Shown here in pieces: positions 17,069 to 26,926 of a stretch of DNA of 45,563 bases (positions are counted from its first letter, which is position 1; each line of letters begins with the position of its first letter). The notes under the pieces were generated by a model. The model did no database searches. It saw only the letters and a list, made by a program, of their open reading frames with translations, and was not told the origin of the DNA. Origin of the DNA: Pirellulales bacterium (lineage in GTDB: Bacteria; Planctomycetota; Planctomycetia; Pirellulales; JACPPG01); the NCBI GenBank assembly GCA_036490175.1, contig DASXEJ010000302.1, forward strand, positions 1 to 45,563, in the 5' to 3' direction. A program made the translations under genes and the position numbers.

Positions 17069-20000
17069 ATGACACGGAACAATCGACAGTCCGCAGGCAA
17101 TCCATCGGCCCACGCCCGGCAGGCGACCGCCGGATCGACCGGCAACATCTCGTCGGCCCAATCGAGGCGAGCGCGAACGACGCCGCTCGGTGCGCAAACT
17201 ACGGCCCGGTCACGCGGCAGCCGTCACGCCGCACAACCACGGCAGGGCATCATCCTGCTGATCGTGCTGGTGCTGTTGGCCCTGTTTACGATGATGCTCA
17301 TCACGTTCGTCGTGGCCACGGTCAACACCCGCCAGGGAGCGCTCCAAGCCGCCCGCGCCGAACAAACAGGTGATCCCCCACAATCGATCTTGCACAGTGC
17401 GCTAATGCAATTGTTGCGCGGGGCCCGCAATCCAAATTCAGTGATCGGCCCGCATGGCTTGCTGGAAGACATGTATGGATCGAGCGTGCCGGGCAAGATC
17501 ACAGCCAGTGTTACCAATCCAAGCGCCGTACCCCCGCCTACGACGGGCTACTTCTACACGCAGCTCGATGGTTCTGGCAATCCGCAAGTCGTACCGTACC
17601 TTCCTTCGGGAAACCCGATACTGGTAACGCCAAATGGGCCGCCTGCCAATGCGAAACAAGCAATCGGTTCCTTTCCGACGTACACCTATATCCACACACC
17701 GCTGATCGGCTTCCGGGTATCAAGCACATCGCCTACGGTTGGCACCGTTGCAGGCGGCGATTTCCCTGACGGATTCAATCGTCCGTACGGTTTCTACAAT
17801 GGCCGCGTGATCACAATGCTCGACGGTCCTGCCGCCGGTCACAGTTCGCGCGTGGTCGGCTATTGGTACGACAATACCAGCGGTCCGCCGTTCTACAGCT
17901 ACTTTCAGGTCCTCGACTTTGACGGGCTATTGCCCTACGACCCGGGCGTACCGGCGACGTTCAATGGCACGTCCAACGTTTATCCCAACTACCGGTTCAT
18001 CATTAACGGTCGCGTGTTTTCCGGCACCGGATTTGGATTTGCCCCCCAATTGTTCAATCCGACCGCGCCGACTTATACCCGTAGGTTGAACGCGGCAGAC
18101 ACTTCGGGACCACACATTTACCCTTACGCGCTGTTGCCCAATCCGCGTCGAGGTGTCTTTTCGCCAAGCACTATCTTCTCTTATACCGACCCGGCTGGGT
18201 CAGGCGGCGCGAACGAAGACTATGACGCCCCGGATTTCCAGAACATGCTTATGGCGATGCGGATTTGGGCCGATCCGTTTCACACGGGCAACTATCAGCT
18301 TGCCACGCCGCTCCCCTCGTTGCACCGTCCCGACCTAATCAACTATTGGAACAACTGGTGGTCTACCAACGCTGGTCCCAATTACCTTGTCGCTCCGCCG
18401 ACCGGAGGAGGTGGTTCGTACGATGCGGTCGAAAACATCAGTAATCCAGCGACGTACCTCGCTGCCCGCAATCTGCTACGCAAGATTGTGTTGCGTCCGC
18501 TATCGTTCCAGGACGACGTGACGAATACGCCGAACGTGGACGAAAGCGAACACCCGAACTTTACGGGGAGCAATCCGAACTTCAACCTGTTCACCGGCCC
18601 GTGGGATGTCGACAACGACGGCGACGGCACGCCGGACAGTATTTGGGTCGATATGGGTTTCCCGGTGCAAACTGCGCCAGATGGCCGGCGTTACAAGCCG
18701 CTGGTTGCCGCACTCGTGATCGATATGGACGGCAAGCTGAATCTCAATGCGCATTCGAATTGGTGGCACGCTCCCTCGACTTCGGTCGGCGTTCAGTCGC
18801 GCTTTCTCCCCATCGGCGCACCCGTTGCGCAGACCACTTTGTCGCTCCCTAGCCCGACGACCATAACGCTGAAAGCGGGTTCGGGCTATGGACCGGCGGA
18901 AATCAGTCTGCATCCGCTATTCGAGCCAGGATACCACATCAGCAACAACGCCTTCAGTCCCACACTGCAGATATCTCGCCTGCTCGGCGGCGACGCCGTG
19001 AATCTCATTGACGGGCGCTATGGCGAGATCGAAGTTGCCTCGGGTGCGGGCCAGGCTCCACTTAACCAAGCCCCCGGCCCAGGCATTTCGAATGTTGACG
19101 ATCCGATCGCATGGCTGCGCGAGACGGACTATCCGCAGATTCACTTTATGGGCACCGTCAATAACTACCCGCATAGCAACTACCCCTACCTGCCCACCGG
19201 CACGTCGGTTGGTGGGTTTACTCTCGACTCGCTGTCCGGCGTTTGGCTGCCTAGTTCGGCAAGCCCACAAATCTGGATGAAGCGTTCGGCGTTCGGCACC
19301 CCCAACGATCTGGACGGCGATGGCATACTCGCGCTCGATCCGCGCGGTCAGCCGCTGTACATCGATTGGGGCATGTTCAGTGGCGCCAATTCCGGCAGTC
19401 GTGGCTTTGGCGAGCGCGATGACACGGTCGACGATCCCTATGAAATGGACCTGTCGCTCAACACCTCGGAAGGAAGCTATTCCGGGAGCCCGGCGTTCCC
19501 CTACTTTTCCGCGAACGTGATGACAAGCATCAGTACAAGCAATGTTGTCTCGCTCGACGCACCGTTCACGCCGGCCGAATTGGAGCGCATTCTCCGACGC
19601 AACGATGTGGACGCAGGAATGCTCCCCGACCGGCTCATCCGCCTCGCGCCGTTAGGATTCACCGATCCCAATCCCTTGAGTTCGCAGCCGCCGATCACCC
19701 AAGCCACGGGTCGTTTCCCTTATTTGCCCGAGTTGGCGCAGATGCCCAACCTGGTGACAACTCACAGTTTCGACGTGCCGGCTCCAGCAACGCTCTTCAC
19801 GTCGCCCGACTTGTTAAACACTGCGCGAACGGTGGCAGCTTACGACCAGACGAATGGCATTTCTAATCCGCCGACGTCACCGGCACTCTTCAGCCATATT
19901 TCGCAGGTACTCACGACCCGCATCTATTACGAAAACAACTTGAACCACGGAACGCAACCTACGCACGCGAACCTGGATCTGGCTATCACACAACTCCTCT

Positions 20001-23000
20001 CGCCCGACTTGATCGGCGGCGAGAAGATGAATATCAATCGCATGCTCGGCGATGGTCAAGATGACAACGTCGCCGGCTGGAACATCACAGGTGCGAACAA
20101 TGCTGTTGACGAACCAGGTGAGACCGAAGGTGGCTGGGCGGCCCTTGATGTAATTGGCGGCGTTCCCACAAACATTCCATTCGATCTCGACAATGACGGC
20201 ACCGCAAATAATTTCGCGCAGAACAATTCTGTTGGGCACGACGATTTGAAGGCGCGCCAACTTCTCGCGCGCCACTTGTACATACTACTGATGTTGTTCA
20301 AGGATCCGGGCTTTGTCATCGTCGCGGATCTCAACGGCGACATGCAACCGCCGACGACCGCGATCATTCAAAACGGTCCGAGAACCATCTATGCGCAGGA
20401 CATTGATACGGCGTACTACTTTGCCCAGTGGGCGATCAACGTGGTCGATTTCCGCGACCGCGATGCCATCATGACGCCCTTCGAGTTTGACGTCGATCCG
20501 TTCTTCGACAACGACGGCAATGCCGCAAACACGACTTGGGATGTAGACGGCGTCCTTAACTCCTCAGTAAGCATTGGAACAACCAGCACCGATGACACAC
20601 AGCTATATCGTGGACTGGTGTGGGGTGCGGAGCGTCCCGAACTTTTGATCACCGAGACGTTGGCGGCACATGACCGGCGCACGCGAGATACCCCGAATGG
20701 CACCCCTGCAGGGACCATCATTACCTCCCCGCCAAGCCCCGACCAGGACTTCGATCAAGTGCGGCGCCCCCAGGGATCGCTCGTCATCGAACTATTCAAC
20801 CCTAATCCTCCCCTGGCCGTTGGCAACAAGCTTGCAGGCCAAGCTCCGAACGAGCTGTACGCCTCGGCGGGAACCGACGCGCTGGGCGCTCCGATGTTTG
20901 GAGTTAATCTGGCCTTGCAAACGCCGAGTAGCGCTGGAAACGTTTATCCGGTCTGGCGACTGGCAACGCTCAGCCGCGCCGCGGCATTGTCGCTGCCCCC
21001 CAATACGCCACCGGGTGGGGGCACAGCTAAGGCTCTTCCCACGCGGCAACCCATTTTGCCGCATCCAGCGACATTACCTCAGTACCCGCTTGCCTCGGCG
21101 ACGGCATCGTACCCACTGCCAACGCTCCCTTACCCAAACCAAATTGCAACGACCACTTTTCAACATAATGAATCGGTGATCGATCGCGTAGCCTATTTCA
21201 CTCAGCAGCCGACAATCGGCGCGATTCCGCAGATGGACGTCGAGGCGTATCGGCAGTTCTACGCGATGCCCAGTGTCGCGCCAGGTGGCACAACGCCGCC
21301 TATCATTCCACCCAACCGCTACGCGATTGTCGGCCCCGGTTGTTATGAAGTGGACCCCTATTTACCGGCCGGTGCCCCCCCGGGCGGCGCGATTCTGCTG
21401 GGCCAGCGCAGTTTCGCGAACGACAGCGACCCGACGGGCCTCAACTACCCGTCGACGATCAAGAACACGTATCAAAAGCGGATCATCCTGGACCCGACTT
21501 TAGGTGCAAACGCCGTTTCGGTCCATCTCGACATGATAGGCACCAATTATGGCGCTTATTCGTTTCCCGGCGAAACGAAGCCGGCCATTGCCATCCCGAT
21601 GGCGCCACTGGCGTTTACGGGCAATACGCCCGCGCAACTGACACAGTCGACCGGCTATGCATCGGCGCTTCGCCTACTGCGGTTTAGCATCACGGAGCCA
21701 AGCATCGGATATCCGGTCCCTGTCGGACTACAACTTGGCAGCGCGCCTGCCTGGGATGAGAACGGGTATTACACCACGACGCAGGTCCAGGGAACGCCTT
21801 ACGACTCGACGAACTCAAACAACTTCCAACCATCGAATGATCCGAACGACGTCTTACGGCAGCAGGCAATTATCAGCCCGGCGACTGCGGACAGCACGCA
21901 GTACAACTACACGATCGTGTACCTCCAGCGACTTGCCAATCCGCTGTTGCCGTGGGACCCGAACGCCAATCCGTACATCATCGTGGATCAGATGTGGGTC
22001 GATCTGACAGCGTACAACAGCGAGAAGCATACCAACACGCCCCTACAACAAGTGATGAACGGTAGTACTACTTTCAATGAACCGCTTCCCGGGGGCAATG
22101 TAAACGCCCCCTCGTTTACATTCGACACGCGACAGCGTGCGCCTGTTCCGGCGGCGATCCCGGGTCCTGCGAACGCATCGAACACTCTGACAGGTCCGAT
22201 TCCAACAGCGCAAAATGCATTGAGCACTAATAACCTTTGGTATCCGTTTGGTTCACCTCCCACAACTGGAGCGCCCTACGGCGGGACGGCGCCGACCCTT
22301 CCGCTCGGGAACGCAACCATTGGATACCTCAACTTCGAGTACGGGGACTATGCAAAGTCGGTCTCGCGCATACGGCCGGGCCAGTTTCAGGTATATGGAT
22401 CGTTGTTCCTTGCGCAAGAATACTACGGCGACCCAACGATTCCGTTCCCTTGGTTGAATTGGAACGATCGTCCGTACGTCAGTTCGAAGGAGCTCATGCT
22501 TGTCCCCTTGGGTAGTCCGACGAGTCTTCTTACCGAGATGACCGTGAATGGCCCCTATATGACAGGCACGCTCCTCAATCCCACGACGGCTGGCCCGATA
22601 GAGCCGACCAACCCCACGCCGCTGAACGATCTATTGCCGAAGGGAGAATTCGGCCACTTGCCGAATTTCTTCCACTCACCGCGATACCTGGTGAATGGAA
22701 CACGGACGGACCCCCTCGGCAATCAGACATATCCCAACGCACAGCCGGTCGCATCTGCCAACTTCTATCGGCTGCTGGAATTCGTTCATGTGCCGTCCCG
22801 ATTTGCCGGTACGGAGACGTGGTTTCCGCCGCTCGTCATGGAAGGCAACGATGCAGGATACATTCCACCCAACGGCTTACCAGCGCACCAATTCCATCCG
22901 CCGTTTAATCGCGTGTCGCGATTTCGTGATCCTGGTCGGGTGAACATAAACACAATCTTCGATCCGTTCATATGGCAAGGGATCATTGATGATGGTTATT

Positions 23001-23794
23001 CGGCAAATACAAGCTCACCTCCCTGGCGGAATCTGTGGAAACTCATTTGCACGAGCCGGCAAGGCACGACGATCCGCGCCAACGACGGCAATGCTGCGTA
23101 TTTACGGACGGCTCTTGTGAATTCGCTTGGCCCGAATGCCAGCAATCCGACTACGACTACTGTCTCACCAAGTCTATTTAGCGCGCCATTCCGCTCGTAC
23201 GCCGGGCACACGCTTGTCCCGTTGGACAGCATGCGCACCGGAAATGACACGACGCGACAGACGTGGGGAGATCGAGAGATCGACAGCACTATGCTTCGCG
23301 GAACGATGTTACCCGGCGATCCGGCTCCGTCGACTCAACCCGATCCCACTGGGGCTGCAACGGACGGGTTTCCCTCACAGAATGCGCCAAACTATCCGCT
23401 ATTTGAATACCCTGGCTGGCCTGGCCAGACTGGAATACTGCAATGGTGGGAGCTTAGCGGTACTTCACCAGCGGTTGATCCAACGCAGAACCCGTACTTC
23501 GCCTACAAGGCGTTCACGCGTTTAGACAACCTTCTGACCACACGCTCGAACGTCTATGCGATTTGGCTGACGGTCGGTAATTTCGAGGTCACGCCGGCGC
23601 CAAGTAATGATCCGCAGCGCAGTGTGAAGTATCCCGACGGTTGGGTGCTGGGGCAGGAATTGAATTCCGACACGGGGGACATTCAGCGGCATCGGTCGTT
23701 CTACATGTACGACCGCACGATACCTGTCGGCTTCGAGCGCGGTGAGAATCACAACGCGCACCGCGGCATCTTGCTAGAGCGGTTTATCGAATAG
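17069..23794 (+). CDS. giant GspK/PilX-like minor pseudopilin (2241 aa)
   Basis: Membrane-anchored protein with a 60-residue basic leader ending QPRQG, then IILLIVLVLLALFTMMLITF. It lacks Glu at +5, as GspK and PilX do; GspK caps the pseudopilus tip in type II systems. GspK-like motifs recur far apart: MDGKLNLN near 553-560 and GRVNINT near 1956-1962. At least four Asp-rich, Ca-loop-like motifs are visible (DVDNDGDG from 513, DLDGDG from 747, DLDNDG from 1039, FFDNDG near 1145). The frame is open for 6.7 kb with no internal damage; composition is Pro/Asn/Thr/Gly/Tyr-rich with few Cys. Model GspK is about 330 residues, so this is roughly seven times larger. It ends the plus-strand locus and faces the GspJ-like gene. 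A role as a tip or adhesin protein is inference. Confidence 0.85.
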   Translation: MTRNNRQSAGNPSAHARQATAGSTGNISSAQSRRARTTPLGAQTTARSRGSRHAAQPRQGIILLIVLVLLALFTMMLITFVVATVNTRQGALQAARAEQTGDPPQSILHSALMQLLRGARNPNSVIGPHGLLEDMYGSSVPGKITASVTNPSAVPPPTTGYFYTQLDGSGNPQVVPYLPSGNPILVTPNGPPANAKQAIGSFPTYTYIHTPLIGFRVSSTSPTVGTVAGGDFPDGFNRPYGFYNGRVITMLDGPAAGHSSRVVGYWYDNTSGPPFYSYFQVLDFDGLLPYDPGVPATFNGTSNVYPNYRFIINGRVFSGTGFGFAPQLFNPTAPTYTRRLNAADTSGPHIYPYALLPNPRRGVFSPSTIFSYTDPAGSGGANEDYDAPDFQNMLMAMRIWADPFHTGNYQLATPLPSLHRPDLINYWNNWWSTNAGPNYLVAPPTGGGGSYDAVENISNPATYLAARNLLRKIVLRPLSFQDDVTNTPNVDESEHPNFTGSNPNFNLFTGPWDVDNDGDGTPDSIWVDMGFPVQTAPDGRRYKPLVAALVIDMDGKLNLNAHSNWWHAPSTSVGVQSRFLPIGAPVAQTTLSLPSPTTITLKAGSGYGPAEISLHPLFEPGYHISNNAFSPTLQISRLLGGDAVNLIDGRYGEIEVASGAGQAPLNQAPGPGISNVDDPIAWLRETDYPQIHFMGTVNNYPHSNYPYLPTGTSVGGFTLDSLSGVWLPSSASPQIWMKRSAFGTPNDLDGDGILALDPRGQPLYIDWGMFSGANSGSRGFGERDDTVDDPYEMDLSLNTSEGSYSGSPAFPYFSANVMTSISTSNVVSLDAPFTPAELERILRRNDVDAGMLPDRLIRLAPLGFTDPNPLSSQPPITQATGRFPYLPELAQMPNLVTTHSFDVPAPATLFTSPDLLNTARTVAAYDQTNGISNPPTSPALFSHISQVLTTRIYYENNLNHGTQPTHANLDLAITQLLSPDLIGGEKMNINRMLGDGQDDNVAGWNITGANNAVDEPGETEGGWAALDVIGGVPTNIPFDLDNDGTANNFAQNNSVGHDDLKARQLLARHLYILLMLFKDPGFVIVADLNGDMQPPTTAIIQNGPRTIYAQDIDTAYYFAQWAINVVDFRDRDAIMTPFEFDVDPFFDNDGNAANTTWDVDGVLNSSVSIGTTSTDDTQLYRGLVWGAERPELLITETLAAHDRRTRDTPNGTPAGTIITSPPSPDQDFDQVRRPQGSLVIELFNPNPPLAVGNKLAGQAPNELYASAGTDALGAPMFGVNLALQTPSSAGNVYPVWRLATLSRAAALSLPPNTPPGGGTAKALPTRQPILPHPATLPQYPLASATASYPLPTLPYPNQIATTTFQHNESVIDRVAYFTQQPTIGAIPQMDVEAYRQFYAMPSVAPGGTTPPIIPPNRYAIVGPGCYEVDPYLPAGAPPGGAILLGQRSFANDSDPTGLNYPSTIKNTYQKRIILDPTLGANAVSVHLDMIGTNYGAYSFPGETKPAIAIPMAPLAFTGNTPAQLTQSTGYASALRLLRFSITEPSIGYPVPVGLQLGSAPAWDENGYYTTTQVQGTPYDSTNSNNFQPSNDPNDVLRQQAIISPATADSTQYNYTIVYLQRLANPLLPWDPNANPYIIVDQMWVDLTAYNSEKHTNTPLQQVMNGSTTFNEPLPGGNVNAPSFTFDTRQRAPVPAAIPGPANASNTLTGPIPTAQNALSTNNLWYPFGSPPTTGAPYGGTAPTLPLGNATIGYLNFEYGDYAKSVSRIRPGQFQVYGSLFLAQEYYGDPTIPFPWLNWNDRPYVSSKELMLVPLGSPTSLLTEMTVNGPYMTGTLLNPTTAGPIEPTNPTPLNDLLPKGEFGHLPNFFHSPRYLVNGTRTDPLGNQTYPNAQPVASANFYRLLEFVHVPSRFAGTETWFPPLVMEGNDAGYIPPNGLPAHQFHPPFNRVSRFRDPGRVNINTIFDPFIWQGIIDDGYSANTSSPPWRNLWKLICTSRQGTTIRANDGNAAYLRTALVNSLGPNASNPTTTTVSPSLFSAPFRSYAGHTLVPLDSMRTGNDTTRQTWGDREIDSTMLRGTMLPGDPAPSTQPDPTGAATDGFPSQNAPNYPLFEYPGWPGQTGILQWWELSGTSPAVDPTQNPYFAYKAFTRLDNLLTTRSNVYAIWLTVGNFEVTPAPSNDPQRSVKYPDGWVLGQELNSDTGDIQRHRSFYMYDRTIPVGFERGENHNAHRGILLERFIE

Positions 23795-23832
23795 CTGGCT
23801 GGATAAACGATACGCGAGCGTGTGAAGTGGTT

Positions 23833-23855
23833 CCCATCGCCTGATCGGCGATGGG
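23833..23855. terminator. bidirectional terminator hairpin candidate
   Basis: CCCATCGCC (23833-23841) pairs perfectly with GGCGATGGG (23847-23855), 9 bp with a TGATC loop, between the two convergent pseudopilin genes. There is no T run on either side. The position between converging transcripts supports a terminator. Confidence 0.5.
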
Positions 23856-23945
23856 CAATGGGGCGTCGTCACGTCCTGACGGAGTCTGCGGCTTGCTCCC
23901 TTCCGATGTGAAGTGACGTGGACCGTCAATACCGCAAATGCTCAC

Positions 23946-23976
23946 GGCATCCGATAACCGCGTCGGATGAGATGCC
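23946..23976. terminator. second convergent-region hairpin
   Basis: CATCCGA (23948-23954) pairs with TCGGATG (23963-23969); an alternative pairing joins GGCAT 23946-23950 with ATGCC 23972-23976. It lies about 40 bases beyond the stop of the minus-strand GspJ-like gene, where a terminator for that gene is expected. Confidence 0.35.
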
Positions 23977-24011
23977 GGAAACGTCGACCAGAGTGCTGTG
24001 ACGGATGAAAC

Positions 24012-26168
24012 TTATTCTGAGACAAACTCCTGAATGATCGTCACTTCGCGGATCTGTTTGCTATCAGGATCGAAGCAGCGAATCTTGACCTGAATGCCGC
24101 GCAGCGGAGCCGTATACGGCGGCGGCGCCTCGAGCTCGCCCGGGTCATCGACCAGGCCGTCACTGTTGTCATCAACGCCATTAGTCCCCTGGTCAACGAT
24201 GCCATTACTGTCCTGATCGATGCCATCATGTTCGTAGGCCCACGAACCTGTGTCATAGATCGCGGCAGCGGGAATCCACGAGCTGTTACTGCTGGGCAGA
24301 TAATTCAAGGAGGTTGCATCGCGTTGGTACGCATCCAGCCGCGAGCGCGCATCGCCGGGGCCGAAAAATGAAGTGGTCGACGACATTGCCGGCGCCGGCA
24401 GCGTTCCGTACTGCAGGAACGTGCTGAGTTGTGCTGCTGTCGGCGCTTGAACGGGGCAAGGAAACAGCGGAGGAACGATGGGTGCCCCGGAAGGCGGATT
24501 GGAGACGCCCGTGAGGACTACCTGAGCCACCGGATTGTTAACAGACCCGAGACTTGTACCACCTGTAGCTGCATAGTAGTAGGCGGCGATTCCGGCGTAA
24601 TAATTTAAATCAACGTACGCACCCTGCGAGACGAGCGAGTAACTGAAGTTGCCCGACCCGCTGAGCAGCCCTGCGTAGTTGAGAACCGCTGGGGCGTAGC
24701 CCGGATCGCCGGGGGCGTAGGTTGCTACATTGCCAGAAGCGTCCGTCAGCGCAATCGTCCAAGCCGTGGGGTCCCAAACACGCACGTCGAACGACAGGAC
24801 ATTCGTTAAAACGATGTCGTCGGACAGCCGCGGGGGAAACGGCGTAGAGTTCGGCGCATCGAGAAAGTGGCTCAGCGTGCCCGATAGCGGGTCAATCGGC
24901 GTGCTGGCGTTGTTCAGATACATGGTTGCGGTAAATGGCGGGTTGGGATTATCCCATGCGTCGAAGACTTCGGGGTTTCCCGTGGCGGAATTCGCACCCA
25001 ATAGGATTTGTTGCCCTGTCACCGCCGTGCTCACCAGGTCGACCGTGCCCGGATAGAACCAATTTTGCGACGAGCATTCGCTGAGCGTAGGCAGACCTAG
25101 CCGGCCCGTCGTCATCGCACTCCCCAATACACCAGGGGCGTACCCATACGGCGTGCTGCTGTAAAAAATTCCCCAGCCGCGCACATCATGCGGCCATCCA
25201 TAGGGAGAATTCGACGGCGTGGTGGCTGGTATTCCCGAATAGAGTACCAGCAGCGGGCGATGAAAGAGACGGTTCTCGCGATTTGTGAGGTCGCTCAGCG
25301 AATTCGCCACGGTTAAGAGCGCTGTAGGGGGCGTGGGGCTGAGGTCGAATGCCGCCTTGGTCGGTAGGCCCGTGGGGATCGAGTACGAACCCGCAGCATG
25401 GACCGACAGGTCGTTATGCCCATAAAACGCATACTGAGCGGGGTAATTGGCCGGTTGAAGGATGCGCGGCGTTGTCACCGTTGCCGCGGGGGGTGACAGA
25501 TAGAACTCGTTGAGATCGGGCCGTACCAGCAACTGCCGACGATAGAGCGTCGTGCCGCGAATAAACCAGGCCACTTCGGCAACCTGACTCTGAACCGTCG
25601 TGTCATTCGCAAAGACAGGATCGTAGTACCGTCCTGTAAATGGTTCTCCTTTGGTGCGCGTGGTGAACATCAATATGTCATCGTTGTCGCCGACGGTCGT
25701 ATCGGGGCCGAGGTTTCCCCGCTCGTCGAGAACGAATACGGTGTTGGCGCTGGTGCCGTATTGGCCGCTAGGAGACAACGCGGGGGCCAGTTGCCCTGCC
25801 GGCCCATCGATAATCTCGAAGTACCCCTCGCCGTACTCGAACCGGCGCGGGGGGAGCATTTGTGCCGTGACGCCGGCCAGGTCGACTTGCAAGCGATTCT
25901 TGGCCGTACGCAGTTGATCGGTCATGTCCATGGTCGCATGGCTATTCGACACTCCAGTGCCGATCGCGCCGAAGATCGTCACCACGATCCCCATCAGGAT
26001 TAGCGTCACGACCATCGCCACTAGCACTTCGATCAGCGTGAAGGCCAGGCGGTGCGGTCGGCAAGCCGTCGCCAGAGAGCCGCCAGTGCTGGGCAGAAAT
26101 GCCAGTGAACCGTGCGCGCGACAGCGATTGGAAACGACAAAGGAAGTGCGAACAACGGGCCGGTGCAT
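24012..26168 (-). CDS. GspJ/PilW-like pseudopilin
   Basis: Prepilin-type protein of 718 residues. The leader (42 residues) ends CRPHRLA, followed by FTLIEVLVAMVVTLILMGIV with Glu at +5; after the helix come MDMTDQLRTAKNRLQVDLAG and MLPPRRFEYGEG, typical of GspJ/PilW. Near the C terminus (about 651-675) there is a tandem Asp/Asn-rich loop, DQDSNG then VDDNSDGLVDD, resembling Ca-binding repeats. The ATG at 26168 is chosen because a GGAG stands six bases upstream; a GTG at 26180 is an alternative. The gene supplies the J class otherwise missing from the plus-strand locus, but is convergent to it and has its own promoter at 26320-26348. Model GspJ is about 200 residues, so this one is enlarged like its neighbours. 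Confidence 0.87.
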   Translation of the reverse strand: MHRPVVRTSFVVSNRCRAHGSLAFLPSTGGSLATACRPHRLAFTLIEVLVAMVVTLILMGIVVTIFGAIGTGVSNSHATMDMTDQLRTAKNRLQVDLAGVTAQMLPPRRFEYGEGYFEIIDGPAGQLAPALSPSGQYGTSANTVFVLDERGNLGPDTTVGDNDDILMFTTRTKGEPFTGRYYDPVFANDTTVQSQVAEVAWFIRGTTLYRRQLLVRPDLNEFYLSPPAATVTTPRILQPANYPAQYAFYGHNDLSVHAAGSYSIPTGLPTKAAFDLSPTPPTALLTVANSLSDLTNRENRLFHRPLLVLYSGIPATTPSNSPYGWPHDVRGWGIFYSSTPYGYAPGVLGSAMTTGRLGLPTLSECSSQNWFYPGTVDLVSTAVTGQQILLGANSATGNPEVFDAWDNPNPPFTATMYLNNASTPIDPLSGTLSHFLDAPNSTPFPPRLSDDIVLTNVLSFDVRVWDPTAWTIALTDASGNVATYAPGDPGYAPAVLNYAGLLSGSGNFSYSLVSQGAYVDLNYYAGIAAYYYAATGGTSLGSVNNPVAQVVLTGVSNPPSGAPIVPPLFPCPVQAPTAAQLSTFLQYGTLPAPAMSSTTSFFGPGDARSRLDAYQRDATSLNYLPSSNSSWIPAAAIYDTGSWAYEHDGIDQDSNGIVDQGTNGVDDNSDGLVDDPGELEAPPPYTAPLRGIQVKIRCFDPDSKQIREVTIIQEFVSE

Positions 26169-26286
26169 GCTCTGCTCCACGCGTGTATGAGCGCTCGAAA
26201 GAAACCACTTGCCCGTCAGTCCGCTGGCCCGCGATAACGGTCGGCAGATCGCGCTGAGACCGAGGAGCGGTTCTGGCGACCGCGAC

Positions 26287-26353
26287 TCAAGTGATGTCCC
26301 GACGTAGACCTACTTAACTATTGCACTTGGGCCGCGAGCGTATGTCAAGTGAT
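26287..26353. repeat. TCAAGTGAT direct repeat flanking a promoter
   Basis: TCAAGTGAT occurs at 26287-26295 and again at 26345-26353, 58 bases apart. The second copy overlaps the -35 box of the minus-strand promoter; the first lies just downstream of the predicted transcription start. The pair could be an operator, or a target duplication beside the accessory segment. Confidence 0.4.
26320..26348 (-). promoter_or_regulatory. sigma-70-type promoter of the GspJ/PilW-like gene
   Basis: On the minus strand a perfect TTGACA (26348-26343) is followed after exactly 17 bases by TGCAAT (26325-26320), which keeps four of six -10 consensus bases. Transcription would begin near 26313, leaving a leader of about 145 bases before the ATG at 26168. 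Confidence 0.5.
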
Positions 26354-26640
26354 CTGCGGTTTCGACCAGCCGATGCGCGCGAAAAAGCAACTTCGCGGTG
26401 TTTCCACGCACATTGAGGCAGGTTTATTACCCCGCCGCGTCCCAACGCGGCTACTTCGATGGCGCCAACGGCCCACTACAGCATCGCCTGGTGCTGGATT
26501 CGCACGTCACGATTCCAACGCGGAGCATGCACTCCGTGCCGAATTATTGCGACTATTCCGACAATCGGGAGCGATTTACGGATGTTAATGGCTATTCGTA
26601 AACGGTTACACGGGCGGCCGCCGTGCAAACGGTTCATAAC

Positions 26641-26757
26641 ATGGACGTGCCGACCCGCCGGCTTGACGCACTTGCCATCCGCGACAGCAGTGCCGCGGCG
26701 TTCATCGACGACCTCTTACCCCAGCGCTTGTTGACCCCCATCGCCAGCGCCAAGTAA
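26641..26757 (+). CDS. possible 38-aa small protein
   Basis: ATG to TAA, 38 residues beginning MDVPTRRLDALAIRDSSAAA and ending LLTPIASAK. It has an amphipathic, protein-like composition, unlike the Arg/Ser-rich shadow frames around it. No Shine-Dalgarno; a GTG at 26623 could extend it. It is not recognised and could be a remnant. Confidence 0.25.
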   Translation: MDVPTRRLDALAIRDSSAAAFIDDLLPQRLLTPIASAK

Positions 26758-26901
26758 TCGAAGCAATTCGCAAGTAAGTCGGATCTAGCCGCCGACGGTG
26801 AATCCCACTATTAGCGTCCGCCGGCGGCAATCGCTTCCCTGCATGCTGGTCGTCTCTCTCCGCTCCCGCACGTCGCGCGAGCCGTCTGTAGTTCCCCACA
26901 G

Positions 26902-26926
26902 GACCGCTCCGGTCTTAGGGGCGGTC
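26902..26926 (+). promoter_or_regulatory. 9-bp hairpin upstream of the sigma-like gene
   Basis: GACCGCTCC (26902-26910) pairs with GGGGCGGTC (26918-26926) with one G-T pair and a 7-base loop. It ends 23 bases before the ATG at 26950 and just before its GGAG. It could terminate incoming transcription or act as a leader hairpin for the regulator. Confidence 0.4.
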
